A stretch of DNA of 64,000 bases from assembly GCA_036365515.1 (NCBI GenBank), contig CM070873.1, positions 39,377,807-39,441,806 on the forward strand, read 5' to 3'. Positions 28,215 through 39,700 of this stretch are shown here, piece after piece (the first letter of the stretch is position 1; each line of letters starts with the position of its first letter). A model generated the notes under the pieces. It did not search any database. It was not told the DNA's origin and saw nothing but the letters and a program-made list of their open reading frames with translations. The stretch is from Torymus aiolomorphi. Taxonomy: Eukaryota; Arthropoda; Insecta; Hymenoptera; Torymidae. The translations under genes and the position numbers were made by a program.

Positions 28215-28384
28215 GTTTATCGATGATTATAATAAAGAAGATCTGCACACACAATAAGGCACACGATGGAAAGCAAGCGCTAGATAGCAGCGGACCGCGC
28301 AACGATACGTGCAGTTCCGAATGAGCTCCGATCCGCGCGAGCCGCGAGTTCAGTGCGTGACCGGTGACTGTGTGTGCACAAATG

Positions 28385-28398
28385 TTTTGGCGGGAAAA
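28385..28398 (-). promoter_or_regulatory. E2F/DP-like site upstream of MCM6
   Basis: The 14-mer TTTTGGCGGGAAAA reads TTTTCCCGCCAAAA on the MCM6 strand and contains the E2F consensus TTTCCCGCC. It lies 171 bp upstream of the start codon in a CG-rich patch. MCM genes are classical E2F targets at G1/S. The motif is seen; binding is inferred. Confidence 0.75.
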
Positions 28399-29322
28399 TG
28401 CGAGAAGCGCACGCGTCGACAGGTGGCGCGTTGGCGCCGTGGCGCGAGTTTGAATTGTAACTTTGTAAGATGTGTGTCTGCATTGCGGAAGGCGCTCGGC
28501 TGCTGCAAATGCTGCGATGCTCGTTTTGACGAGATTGATTTTTTTATTTTTCAGTAGGGTTTTCTGTCATTAGATTATTTGTAGGGTGGTTTGCATAAAG
28601 TGTTATAGAAGGAACAATGGATGGTATGATGAATTATTTTCTACTAGTTACAACTACGCTCGGTGAGTTTAAAAGTGCGTGAATTTAATTTTTCACATTT
28701 ATTTATTTATTTATTTATTTATTTCCAGAAAATATTTACATTACATTATTATATACGAAATATACATAAGTAAGTAAATCCTACTGAGGCAAATATTATT
28801 GCCTGTGTGTAGATCTGGTACAACAGAAAACTTACAAACTAAAAAAATATTACAAACTACAAAATTCTTAAAAAAAAACTATAAAAAAAACTATGACTTG
28901 TTACTTTTATTTCAATGAATCATAAATAACAAAAATTTATTTTCTTTGTACTTTTCGTTTTTTTGTCTTCTATTGCCGATCCCTCAAGTGCCATATTATA
29001 TATTATACTAAAGCGCACATATACAATATTCAGCTCACTATCGAGCCCGCAATCGTTACCTCCCTCATTTTTGAGTAATTTTTTGTCGAAAAGAAAAAAG
29101 TACCGGGTGTGCACAATCTAATGCTTCCCGCTTCATTTCCTATTTATACAATATTCCAAGCCTAATATTCAAAAGAGGAGGAAAATCAATATGACAAAAC
29201 CAATTTATCAAGGGTCTTTATTAAAAAGTTTCACTTTCTCATACAAACGTCTCTTATTATTACAAAGTACAAAATGGAAAAAGCAAATCTATACTATGCA
29301 TCATAGGTGTATTATATTTACA
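28399..29322. other. MCM6 upstream flank and urea-transporter 3' flank
   Basis: No coding exon recognised. It contains a CG-rich part to about 28520, a TTTA tandem repeat near 28701-28724, and A-rich stretches. TTTATT at 29217-29222 (AATAAA on the minus strand) is a plausible poly(A) signal for the urea transporter, about 100 nt after its stop. Confidence 0.55.
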
Positions 29323-32300
29323 CTAGGAAAGGCCGTTCTTCTTTTCGGCCAACAGCAGCTCGGGCCTCTCCATCTCGTAGACCTAAACCAACAAAATATA
29401 TCCTCATCAGCTAAAGTATACGAATGATTGAATTGCTATGGTAGCTTTGTGCGGGGCTGTGTAATAAGTAGGCACGACGAACCTGCTCTAGTTTGGCGAC
29501 GCGGCGGCGCTTCAGGTGCTCCTGGCGCTGTCCCTCCGGGGACGACATAGTTTTCGGGTAGAAGAATGCGCCCTCAGACGCCTTGCCGAGGCCGATGAAC
29601 AGCCAAGTCGTCAGCACGAATGGTATCGTTCCCACTGGTAAGCCAGTCTGGAGATATTCGTGTATAAAGAATAAACATTTCGTACTATCGCAGTTATTAT
29701 TTTTCGTCGATTCATCTGATTAACCGACCGTTTAATATTTAATTAAGCAATTTCAATGAATTTTCATCAACTCGTACAATCTTAAAAGACAGAGAAGAGT
29801 GCTAGTTGAAATAGTGAAAATCTACTAATTAATAGTGCATAATATATATTATATATTACACTAATTTACAGAGTTCAAATTGCTATTATATGTATAATAA
29901 ATATATGCATTATTAAAATTAGTAAAATATTACTAAAAAATTACGGTTTTCAGTACTGTTTAGTAAAATTTAAGTAATTCAATAAGTACTGGAAAACTTG
30001 TCCACTATGAGAATTGGTGGAATTTGTTACTATTGCAACTTTAGAGAGTAGGCCGATGTTTTGCTAGCAAGGCTCTTTTTTTTCTAGCGAGCATTTTCAT
30101 ATAACTGTTTTTGTACTGCAAAGAAGCCTAGTGACTAAAATTTGAAATTTAGTTGTCATAGTCGCATTTTGACTAAATGCCGAAAAGATGCCATTGTGAG
30201 GATTACCGGTGCGAAGATGATCTGCATGACGTGCTGGACGAAGCCCGTAAGGACGATGGCCACGCAGGCGGCGACCGCAGTCTGGCCGTTCAGTACGAGA
30301 AAGCTGCCGCCTAGACTCGCCCCCGTGAGGTAGCCGTTGAAGCCCTTCAGGCCCGCGGACACGAGCTCCTGGGGCTCCCCAACTTGCAGAGCTGAAAATT
30401 CTCCCCCGTATAATCGCATTTCCTCCTCTCACGACGTTTTACTTTCTGCTATGCATGCACACGCGTGTATGTACGTACCGACGAGAGAGGTGCCGAGGGC
30501 GCCGAGGTAGCCGAAGAGGCAGGTGACGGGCGAGTAGATGAGGACGGCGAGGTAGATGACGGCACCCAGGGGCACGCTCTCCACGACGAAGAGCTGCGAG
30601 GCTGAGGTTACCGAGGCTCGTACGATCTCCGAATTCATAATAATAGCCTTACATATATATACACTAACAAAGAACTTTACTCTAGGTACAGCGCTCTTCA
30701 TTTTCTCTAATTTATTATACATATAAACACTGGTCATTTTTACAAAAAATGTTGCAATTCTCAGCAAACAATTAATCGGAGAATAAGCGTTTACTCGTAA
30801 AGAATAAAATAATTACAGTCAATAAGAAAGCTAATTTCATACATATAGTGCTCAACCGAAATTATCATTTCTTTATACATGGTAATGATGTATATCAGAA
30901 TAGCTCATCGGCCACATACCGCCAATTCGTTTTATCGGCATCGCTTTTCTCTCGCAATGGACTCTACAGAAATGCCCTTCTTTCTCTCTCCATTCCGCAT
31001 TTGCGAGACGGGTTGCGAGTATTCCTTCGCGCTCGCAATTTTCATTGAAAGCGACTCGAGTGGGACTCGTGCGTTCAGGGCTGGCGCGGGGGGGGGGGCT
31101 GTCGATGAAAAATTGAAAATAGTATCGGACGACAAAGGGTCGGATCGATAGCCACGCAACGGCGTCGCTATAAGTGGATATAAAGGCGCCGTGCGAGCAA
31201 CGCAGTCGAATACATGATTCTTGCCGAGTGTACAAGAGGGATGAAGTCCTGGGAGCTTTTATCCGAGGTGAGCCGGAGGTACGGTTATACGGGCTTTCCG
31301 CGGCAATTGGCCGAGATGAGAATGACAGGGGGGGGGGGGGGGGCATACATACGAGTCGCGTTGCAGTTTTGAATAATGCATGTGGCTTTATTGTTTGACA
31401 GCGTGCGGGGAGGATGCGTTTTTACGCGTTTTATATGCGCCGTGGCTGCACATAATGGCGGCTTACGAAAAATTGCAGAATTTTTATTATTATTATATAC
31501 TCAATAGATCTGAAAAGAGAGTCGTCGATAATTGACAGAGTTGGGGATCTTGTGACTTATTCTGCAAATTCTCTTCCGTCTACTAAATGAAAAATCTCGC
31601 ATACCCGAGAGCCGCTCATCACAATCCTCCTCCTCCTAGAATTAGCCCATTTTCCCAGGCAAATTAATTCTCCCCCTCTCCCTCTTTCCATTCTATTCAT
31701 CCCGCGCACGCATGCAACAAACAATGTATCCCTCTCTTTCTCTCTTACCATTCCCCAGTCGAGGTTGCTTCCGATGACAACTGCCGTCGCGTTCTCGACA
31801 AAGCGCTCGGCCGCTATCGCAGCCGGCGCCGTCGTCGCAGGCACCGCGCTGTCCTGGAAAAGGGAGCGTCGCCATTGGCAATTCGGTCGATTAATAACGG
31901 GGCCCCCCGCAAATGCTGCCTAAATCACGGCATTCGTTTATGATAGAATGGGAATGTAGCGCTTACGTTTAGCGATAGGTCAGCCGGGAAGGCAGCGGAG
32001 GCGAGCAGGAGCTGGCTGCGCGCGTCCTTCAGGGTGAAGAGGAGAATGAGCTCGGCGACGTTGAAGGGCATCGTGAGGCAGGGCACGCTGCCGTTGCCAC
32101 AGGCTCGCCAGAAATACGCGCTAGAAATGACGTGTACGCGGTGCTCTTAGCGACTCTATACATATATGAGGATATTCAGAAAAAATTTCAACTTTTTGCG
32201 TCCCCAAAACCGGTCAAAATTTTTTTTTTAGTGCACACCTCCCGGACGCAGTTTTTCCTCTTTCTTCTGTCACAAAATGTCCGGAGAAAATCGTGTACAA

Positions 32301-35300
32301 TTAAAAACGTCTTTGTCACACATTTTGTTTAAAGGTTGAAATTTTTCAAGAAAATGGCAAAAAAGCCCTGCACACATCGCAGGAACCGGCAGCGCCAATT
32401 TTGAGAGCATTTTTATGCCTTTTCGATGATCAACTTCAAACCCTTATAACTTTTGAAGGAATCGACATTTTTTATTTTCAAAAAAGGGAATGAAAGCTCT
32501 TTCTTTCTAGTTTCAATTTCTTTTTTGAAACTTTGAGTTGATGGTTTCTGGGCTAAATGGCTGAGGTTTAAAGAAAAGGGCTTCTTTGCCATTTTCTTGA
32601 AAAATTTCAACCTTTAAAAAAAATGTGAGACAAAGACGTTTTTAATTGTACACAGAGAAAAATGTTATAATAAATTTTATTATAAAATGTGAGAAAAATT
32701 ACTATATTTTATAGGAACGGTGTGACATACCGAAATTATAATAATTTTTGCTACACAACATAGTAATTTTTATGGCTGACTTTAAATTTCAAAAAATTGA
32801 TTTTTTTTTTCATTTTTTGAACTATTTTTGCATTTTAATAGAATACTTAATGTGAAAATAAATTTAAAATTAGAAATAAAATTTTTTTCAGTATGGTAAT
32901 CGGACGCGCTAACCACTTACAAAACAGGATTCTTGAGTACAAAATTTTGGAACTGACATATGTCAAACCCCTGGTTACGAAATCTCTTAAATGATAATAT
33001 TGAATGACTACAATTACACAAAAAATACGCATCATCAATGTACATAATAAAAATTAAATGATTGATTCGAGATTTTCAAAGTTTTGCTTACTTAAAAGCA
33101 AGGCCAAGTGAAATTGCGATGGAGTACATAACCTCAATTAGACCATGTGCACGCCTTGACGTACGCAGAAAGTACTATAGTTGTGGCAATTTTTACTATA
33201 TTGGATAACAAAATTTCTTATGACGGGTGGCTAAAATTAAAAAAATATATTTCAAATTTTACTATATCATAGTTTTTGTTATGTTGTATAGCAATTTTTC
33301 TTTTATGTTGTAATACTTTTTAACCAACACTGTAATAAAAATTACTAAAAATGTTGTAATTATTCATATAGTTATAACAAAAATGCAGCATACTGTGGAA
33401 ATGTCACACTTTTCCTATATTATATAGTAATTTTTATTATATTTATAATAAAATTTATTATAACATTTTTCTCCGTGTACTAGTCAAATCCATACGCGCT
33501 GTGTACTTTTATGTACTTGTAACATACTCTATATACTTTTTTTTTATTAAATATGCAAAGAATAATTTATTCCTTATAAGCTGGAAATCTTTTTTTTTTA
33601 ATGTTGATGTACCTGATATAATACTGTAGTACATTTACTCTTAACAAATACAAAATTTTGAGACTAGAAACTATAAGCTTATTTGAATATTTTTTTTTTC
33701 ATGAAGTATTAAATAAATAATAAAATCTGAACATAATATTGACATAATTTATTCTAATATTAACATAATTAATTCTTCTAAGATTAGAACATTGCTTATT
33801 GTTTTGAATTTTATCGTGCAATTCAATAACTAATCGTATTGTGTTTTGAAATACTTTTCTACTTCTGGCCATCACTTTAACAAATAATTAAAACATGTTA
33901 TTTATTTTTTTAAGCTGCAACCAACATTAATTTGATTATTATTTATTTAATACTTTTCACTTTAATCATTTTCATTTCAATAAATATTCCAATAAATAGT
34001 ACCTAATTATCGAATGAAAATGCATATATTTAATTTTAAATTCTCGCACCTTTTATCCAAGAGCCAATCACAGAGCAAATATAGAGACTTCACTTCTTCC
34101 GGTCATCACTTTTTTAAGAAGGGACACGATTTTCTCCGTACATTTAGTGACATAAGAAAGAAGAAAAACCGCAAAAAAAAAAAAATGTTGACCGATTTTG
34201 GGGACGCAAAAAGTTGAAATTTTTTCTGAATTTCCTCATATATGTATCTGAGTGGCTGCTTACATGAAAATGACGCACAGCAACATCATGAGGGTGCTGA
34301 AGCCGTCGAAGCCGCCGTACACTATGGGCACGAAGTAGTAGGACACGGAGCCGAAGATCAGGGGGTTGAAGACAGTCAGGCCGTTTTCCACGTTCACCGC
34401 CGGCTCTCTTATCAGCTGGAAAACAAACAAATGCATTTCATTGTAACGCCTTTAATCATGCAGATACTGACAGAGCTGCCTTTTTTACCATTGATATCGT
34501 GTGTCCGAGGAGGGCTGTCGTCGTGCAGACGGCGAACGTGCCGGGCGTCGTTATCCCCACGCTCACCATAAAGATCAGGCCGGTAATGGGATTGTTGGCG
34601 AAGCCCGTCTGGAACGAACATATATTGTGTTTCGTCAGTCATTTCGAATGTAAGGCTTTTTCCATCCTTTACCTATATTTCTTTTCTTTTTCAAGTATTC
34701 CTCAATAGAGTTTGATAAGAGAGAGAGAGAGAGTTATTATTAATTTCGGAGCAGTTTCTCAGCGGTTGGAAAGAAAGATACATACTTATCGAGTAATCCC
34801 ATTTATCTTGGCGAATAATTAGTAGGGGAGGGATAAATTGTTATACAACTCTGGACGATAATTAAATGATTTTCCAAGAATTAATTGGTATGTTTATACA
34901 GCAGGTGGCAACCAAGGGGCTTCAAGTGATTTTGCAAATAAAGTGTAATCCGATTAACGATAACACAGCCCCACAAAAAAAAAGAAAAGGTTCTGTACTT
35001 TAAATCCGACTATCATATCTCGGTATATTTTGGCCCCCAAGTATGATTCCAAGGTTAGAATTCGTCCACCACGTCTGAATTTGGAGAACAATTTTTTTTG
35101 TCAATCTTTTCTACAAAACAATATAGCATTTTTTGCGCTCTTCATAACTTTACGCCATCCCTCTACAATTTTTTTTCTCGGAGATCTGAATATGTAAATT
35201 TCGAGATAGAAATAAAGAATTTGATTTTAAGAGATATGTGCGAGTTTACAAAATTCAGGTATTTAGATCTCGGAGAAAAAAAATTGTAGAGGGATGGTGT

Positions 35301-36789
35301 AAAGTTGGTCTTAAAGGCGCAAACAATGCTACATTGTTTTGTAGAAAAGATTAACAAAAAAATTGTTTTTACTTTCTTTTTAAGATATCTCAAAAATCTT
35401 ATACCTATAAATGATATCTCCAAATTCAGACGTGATGGACGAATTCTGACCTTGGAATAATACTTAGGAGGCCAAAATACACCGAGATATGATATTCCGA
35501 TCTAAAGTACAAAACCTTTTCTTTTTTTTGTGGGGCTGTGTAATAGGCGAGAAAGAGAGATCAGCTCAGATATGCAGGATATACAGCGGTTCAGATTTAA
35601 AAGCAATAAAACATCATTCTGCGAGTTTAAGCCTCTTCGTAACGCGAAAATCGAATGTAAGCTAAGTACACGCTGGTTGCGAAATAAAATTTTCTGCCTC
35701 TCGAGAGCAAAACCCTTTAATAGGATCAATACGTCTATATACATACAATATATACCGGCAAGAGAAGTATACGACGATCGAGACGCTCGAAAAGTTTCGC
35801 GGTAAGTTTCTTTCAAGTTGTACAGTCGGTTTATTGCTGTCTGACAACATTAAACGCGCCAAATATTTATTTGAAAACAAACATATATACCTATACAGTT
35901 AATAGATGAAAATATATTGTATATACGAAGAGAGAACAATGAGCGGGTGAACTCGAGAAAATTGCGCATATTAATCAGTATATGTGTATATTACAACACC
36001 TACCTGTGAAAAGCCCCGGATGAACGAGACCAGGAATTTGCATACTGCCCAGCTGCTGCCTTCCTTCGTCGCCAGGTATTCCCGCAGCAGCGGACAGTCG
36101 CCGCTGATCGATGACCATCCAGTTAATTGCTGTTTACAAAAAATTTCATCTCACTTAGAGGCTTGCAAGTTTAGAGATTTATTTTTTAGAATTAGAATCA
36201 ATATATACCGCGAAAAACTTGCTAAATTCGAAAAGATTTTTTCAACGGGGTATATTTCATTTTAGACGAATCAGGTCTCACTGGATGAAAAATATTTTTT
36301 CAACGATTAATGGTCGAAATAACTTAGTTTTATTGAGTATTATATATATATTCTCTGAAAGTGTACGAGTGAAATCTAGTAAAAATTATTACCGAGGAAA
36401 GCGAAGAAAGAAAAATGAAATCTTTACTATATAGGATTAGTTTCTTTCTTCTCTCGGTAATTCGAATGAACTAAAATCTTGTCACTGAACTTGATTATCA
36501 CGCAAAACAACAATCGCACACCTGAATATTTCCGAATCTCCTAGCCGATAACGACACCCCCCGCATTCGGAAAGCAATAAAAAATGACCGGAATTGTCAT
36601 AATCAGCCACGTATATCATCACGATCATCACCCCCTCGAGAAGCACACAAATCGCCACGCACTAGCACACACGCAGGGAAAGAAATGAGCTGGGAAATTT
36701 ACGGAACTGCGCTCGGGCTCGCGCGTTACAATGACACGAGCCTCTTCCGCGACCCTGAGCATCACGGCGGGCGCCTCTTCTATCGACAT
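29323..36789 (-). CDS. Urea transporter (SLC14/UT family)
   Basis: Nine minus-strand exons join in frame to 394 codons: 36129-36004, 34608-34489, 34415-34264, 32120-31967, 31853-31749, 30593-30479, 30391-30207, 29647-29483 and 29382-29323. A probable first exon with ATG at 36789 (MSIEEAPAVMLRV) runs to a phase-0 donor at 36703 or 36673, giving about 422-432 residues. UT hallmarks appear twice, as expected for the internally duplicated fold: FIRGFSQ-TGFANNPITGLIF and NGLTVFNPLIFGSVSYY in the first half, then SAGLKGFNGYLTGASLGG and TGLPVGTIPFVLTTWLF in the second. Many hydrophobic helices lie between. UTs are channel-like proteins moving urea passively across membranes. Intron 3 (2.1 kb) is filled by inverted-repeat elements. 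The tail ends RPELLLAEKKNGLS. The acceptor at 30593 is in phase but one upstream alternative (ATC, near 30627) exists. Introns and context argue for a resident animal gene. Confidence 0.88.
32160..34246. mobile_element. Long inverted-repeat element in urea-transporter intron 3
   Basis: Arms of about 140 bp at 32160-32300 and 34118-34246 are diverged reverse complements; shared words include AACTTTTTGCGTCCCCAAAA and CGGAGAAAATCGTG. No protein-coding frame of note lies inside. A second hairpin (about 32291-32372 with 32578-32651) and a separate nested element (32652-33476) sit within it. It fits a foldback or MITE-type DNA transposon; the superfamily is unknown. The host gene's exons on either side remain intact. 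Confidence 0.7.
32652..33476. mobile_element. Nested 825-bp element with GTAC target duplication
   Basis: Terminal inverted repeats begin ACAGAGAAAAATGTTATAAT on the left and ACGGAGAAAAATGTTATAAT on the right (reverse complement), with one mismatch over at least 34 bp. GTAC flanks both ends (32648-32651 and 33477-33480), a likely 4-bp target-site duplication. It is AT-rich and non-coding, so presumably a non-autonomous DNA transposon. Its position inside the larger inverted-repeat element shows it inserted later. Confidence 0.75.
34964..35540. mobile_element. 577-bp palindromic (foldback) element
   Basis: Nearly the whole segment is self-complementary. The left end is CACAGCCCCACAAAAAAAAA and the right end its reverse complement (…GTGGGGCTGTG); arms of roughly 270 bp also share CTCTACAATTTTTTTTCTC and GACGAATTCT words. 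TAA flanks both ends, a possible 3-bp target duplication. It lies in intron 2 of the urea transporter (36003-34609). No transposase frame is present. Open frames at 35098-35289 (+) and 35163-35423 (-) resemble each other because of the palindrome and are not genes. Confidence 0.8.
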
Positions 36790-39700
36790 GGCTTCTCCTC
36801 TCTCTCTGTCTCTCCTCTGCTACGGATTCACCATCGCCCTCGACGCTCTCCCGCGAGACAATGACAGCAGCGAACGCGATGTTGTGCCGGCAGCGGTAGG
36901 CAGCAGCGAACGCGATAATGGCAGTTGGGCAACCGTTTATCGCTATCACGCGAGCGAGCGAGCGTCTTGGCGCTATTGAATTAGAGAAGCGCGTGTGTAG
37001 GGAAAGCTCTCGCACTGTCTCGCTACCCCGCGCGAGCGCGCTCCTAATGGAGGGGAATTAGCGAGCTTTTTCGGAAAGTAGGTGGGGGCATGTTTGCGAA
37101 CTGTTATCGGAATATATTGTCTGTGAGCGATTGATGGCTGCCTCTTGCCTAATAATGTACAAGCGGTTTAATTCATTTGGGGAGAACGAAAAGAGTTTTT
37201 CTTTTCGCTTTTTAGCTTGATTTATTGGGGCTTTTTTAACACCTGCAGAGCCGGGTTAATAAATAAAACTTGCTGCGTTTCACGCGCAAAAGTTTGCTGC
37301 GGTGTAGTGTATGATGTATCGCCACGAGTGTAGGAACGCAAAAAAGAGAATTAAAATTGGCGTTTGTGTTTTTCTATATAAATTTTATCGAGCCAAATGT
37401 ATATGTAAGTATATAATACGCGCTAAGCTTATACACATTCTCTACACGATGCGAAGCAATATGTGCTGTTCGACACATAAATTAAGCGCGATTAGCGCTC
37501 GTTTTCGCGTAATTAGAGAAAGTCTATGTGGGAGAGAGAGAGAGAATGCTGAAATTAGATTTCAATTAGGAATAATGAATGTCTGATGTGCGTCTTTAGT
37601 GTAGTTGTTTAAGTAGCGCATATCGGTAGATGTAACAGATGCGCCACAGATGACGCGATTGAATCGTAAATGTATCGCATTTCGTAATACACGGCGCGAG
37701 TATTATTTGATTTGGGATACGAATGTATAGTAACGATATCGTGGATGTCGCCATTTTGCTGATTATAATTTTCCACAGTATGGGCAAATACTTACGATAT
37801 CTTTTTGTTTTTACATTCCCGTATCTGTATACTATAACACCGCCTGGTAAGCAACTCGTTGAAATCGCTTCCGCGAAAGATTGAAGATTCGTTATTAGAC
37901 GCATGTCGTGAAATATTTACGAGAATGAAAAATGAGTCGATTCTTGAATTGAGTATCAAATTTTTAAACACGCGGGCGGGCGCGCGCAAGTGCGTACCAG
38001 CCCGCCCGGAAGCGGGGCGGATCGACCTAGTAAATTAAACCTTACGGATTCTGACGTAAATAGCTACAATGCAATTTGAGGGTAACCTGCAGACAATGCG
38101 GCTGCTACCTGCGCGCCTCTAATATATATATATATATACACACACACCTCGAGCTCAACGTCTAAATGAATCAGCCCCGAACGCGCGCGCCCGTGGAAAA
38201 GTGGAAATACTTACTGAAAAAACAATCCCAGCCGAATGTGGCTACAAAAGATGCTCCGCTTTCTCTCCGTCCTACCATTTACATCGTTTGTTTATACCGT
38301 ACATAATTATATTTAGAAAGGTGCGCCCTTGCACGCGCGACGAAGATAAAAGTATTTGAAAAGCGGAGTGGGAAAAAGTTGGAAGGCGGCAGCGTTAGTT
38401 AGCACCTTTTGTCAAAAGCGCGGGGGTAAAGGCGGCACTGATAAGCCCGAGCGCTTGCGATTCATTTGCACCGGCGGTATATGAGTCTTTATCGATTTTA
38501 GATAAAATTGTAATGTAGCTCAGGCGCCTCCCCCCGCGCGATCAGGTGGAATTTCGGCCGGATGCTCTTCTTCGTACTGGAAGGTGGAGTAACTTGTCCA
38601 CTTTCTCGACGTTCAGGTATGAGCATTTCATTAATCAATGCCCTCTGACGCGTATCGCAAAGAAGTCAAAGAACTCGCGGCGTGCTCTTCCGGGCAGTGA
38701 AGCTCTCTCCCTACCCTCAAGCCACGCACCTCGTCATAATAACAAATTCCGTCCTTCTCTTTCTTCTCCCTCGTAAAATGTTAATCCCGAAGAATTCCCT
38801 CCCTCCTCTCTCCGGCGCGCGGTCCACCGGGCGGGCAGTCCCGCATCGATCGACGGGATCCTCCGCCTCGTTCGGCTGCCCCTCAATCGGGCCTCTCCCC
38901 CTAAAAAACACGCACAAAGCGGGCTTTACGCGCGCCCCCACATCCGCGCGCACACGCACGAGTGGGAGAGCGAGAGCGACGGACGAGTGCGCATGATCCG
39001 CTCTGACCCGAGAGAGCGCCGCCGCCACCGCTCCGACACCCCAGCAGCAGCAGCCAGCAGCGCGCAGTGCATCCCCCGCTCTCGCTTCTCCTGGGCAGCT
39101 CTGCCACTGCGTGCTCCCGCGGCCCGCGGTAAACAGTCCGCGCGCCGCCTCTCTGTCCTATATCCAGTGAGCGCGAGCGGGGAAGGCTATAATCATAAGA
39201 GAGGCGGGAAGGAAGGATACGCGCCGCCTGAGCGCCGTGGCATGGCAGGGAAGGCCCGGGGACCGCGGCGGCGACGAGCGCCCGCAGCAGCCAGCAGCGG
39301 CAGCCCAGTACTTGTTGAATAGCAAGTAGCAAGTCCCAGCACTTGGGAGGACAGCGCGTGTCCACGGAGGGGCGCACACACTTGCAGGTGCACCGCCGCA
39401 GCCGCAAGAGGGTATATATGTATGTGTGTGTGTGTCTTGCTTGCTCCAGGATGAGTCGGTGGCGTTTTGGAGATGCGTCCAAAAAGATGGATGTGGAGGG
39501 GGCTCGAGCGTACGGGTGGAAGCGTTTCCGGGGGACGGAGCTCCGCGGCATTGTTGCTTTTGATTATTTTCTTTATCCGCGAGCGGTCTGCATGCACGTA
39601 CCCGCTCGTGTGTATATGCGCGCATAGGAGAGAGAGAGAGAGAGCAAGGGGGACGGAGAGCGGAGAAAATAAAAGATTTACAGCGATTAGGTCACTGCTT

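Noticed and set aside
35098..35423. Two similar opposite-strand frames
   Set aside because: Their likeness comes from the palindromic element at 34964-35540, not from two genes.
38901..39551. Long minus-strand open frame of 216 codons
   Set aside because: It lies in CG-rich DNA where several overlapping frames on both strands are open. Composition is Arg/Ser/Cys-rich without domains, and the first part sits on a CA-type repeat.
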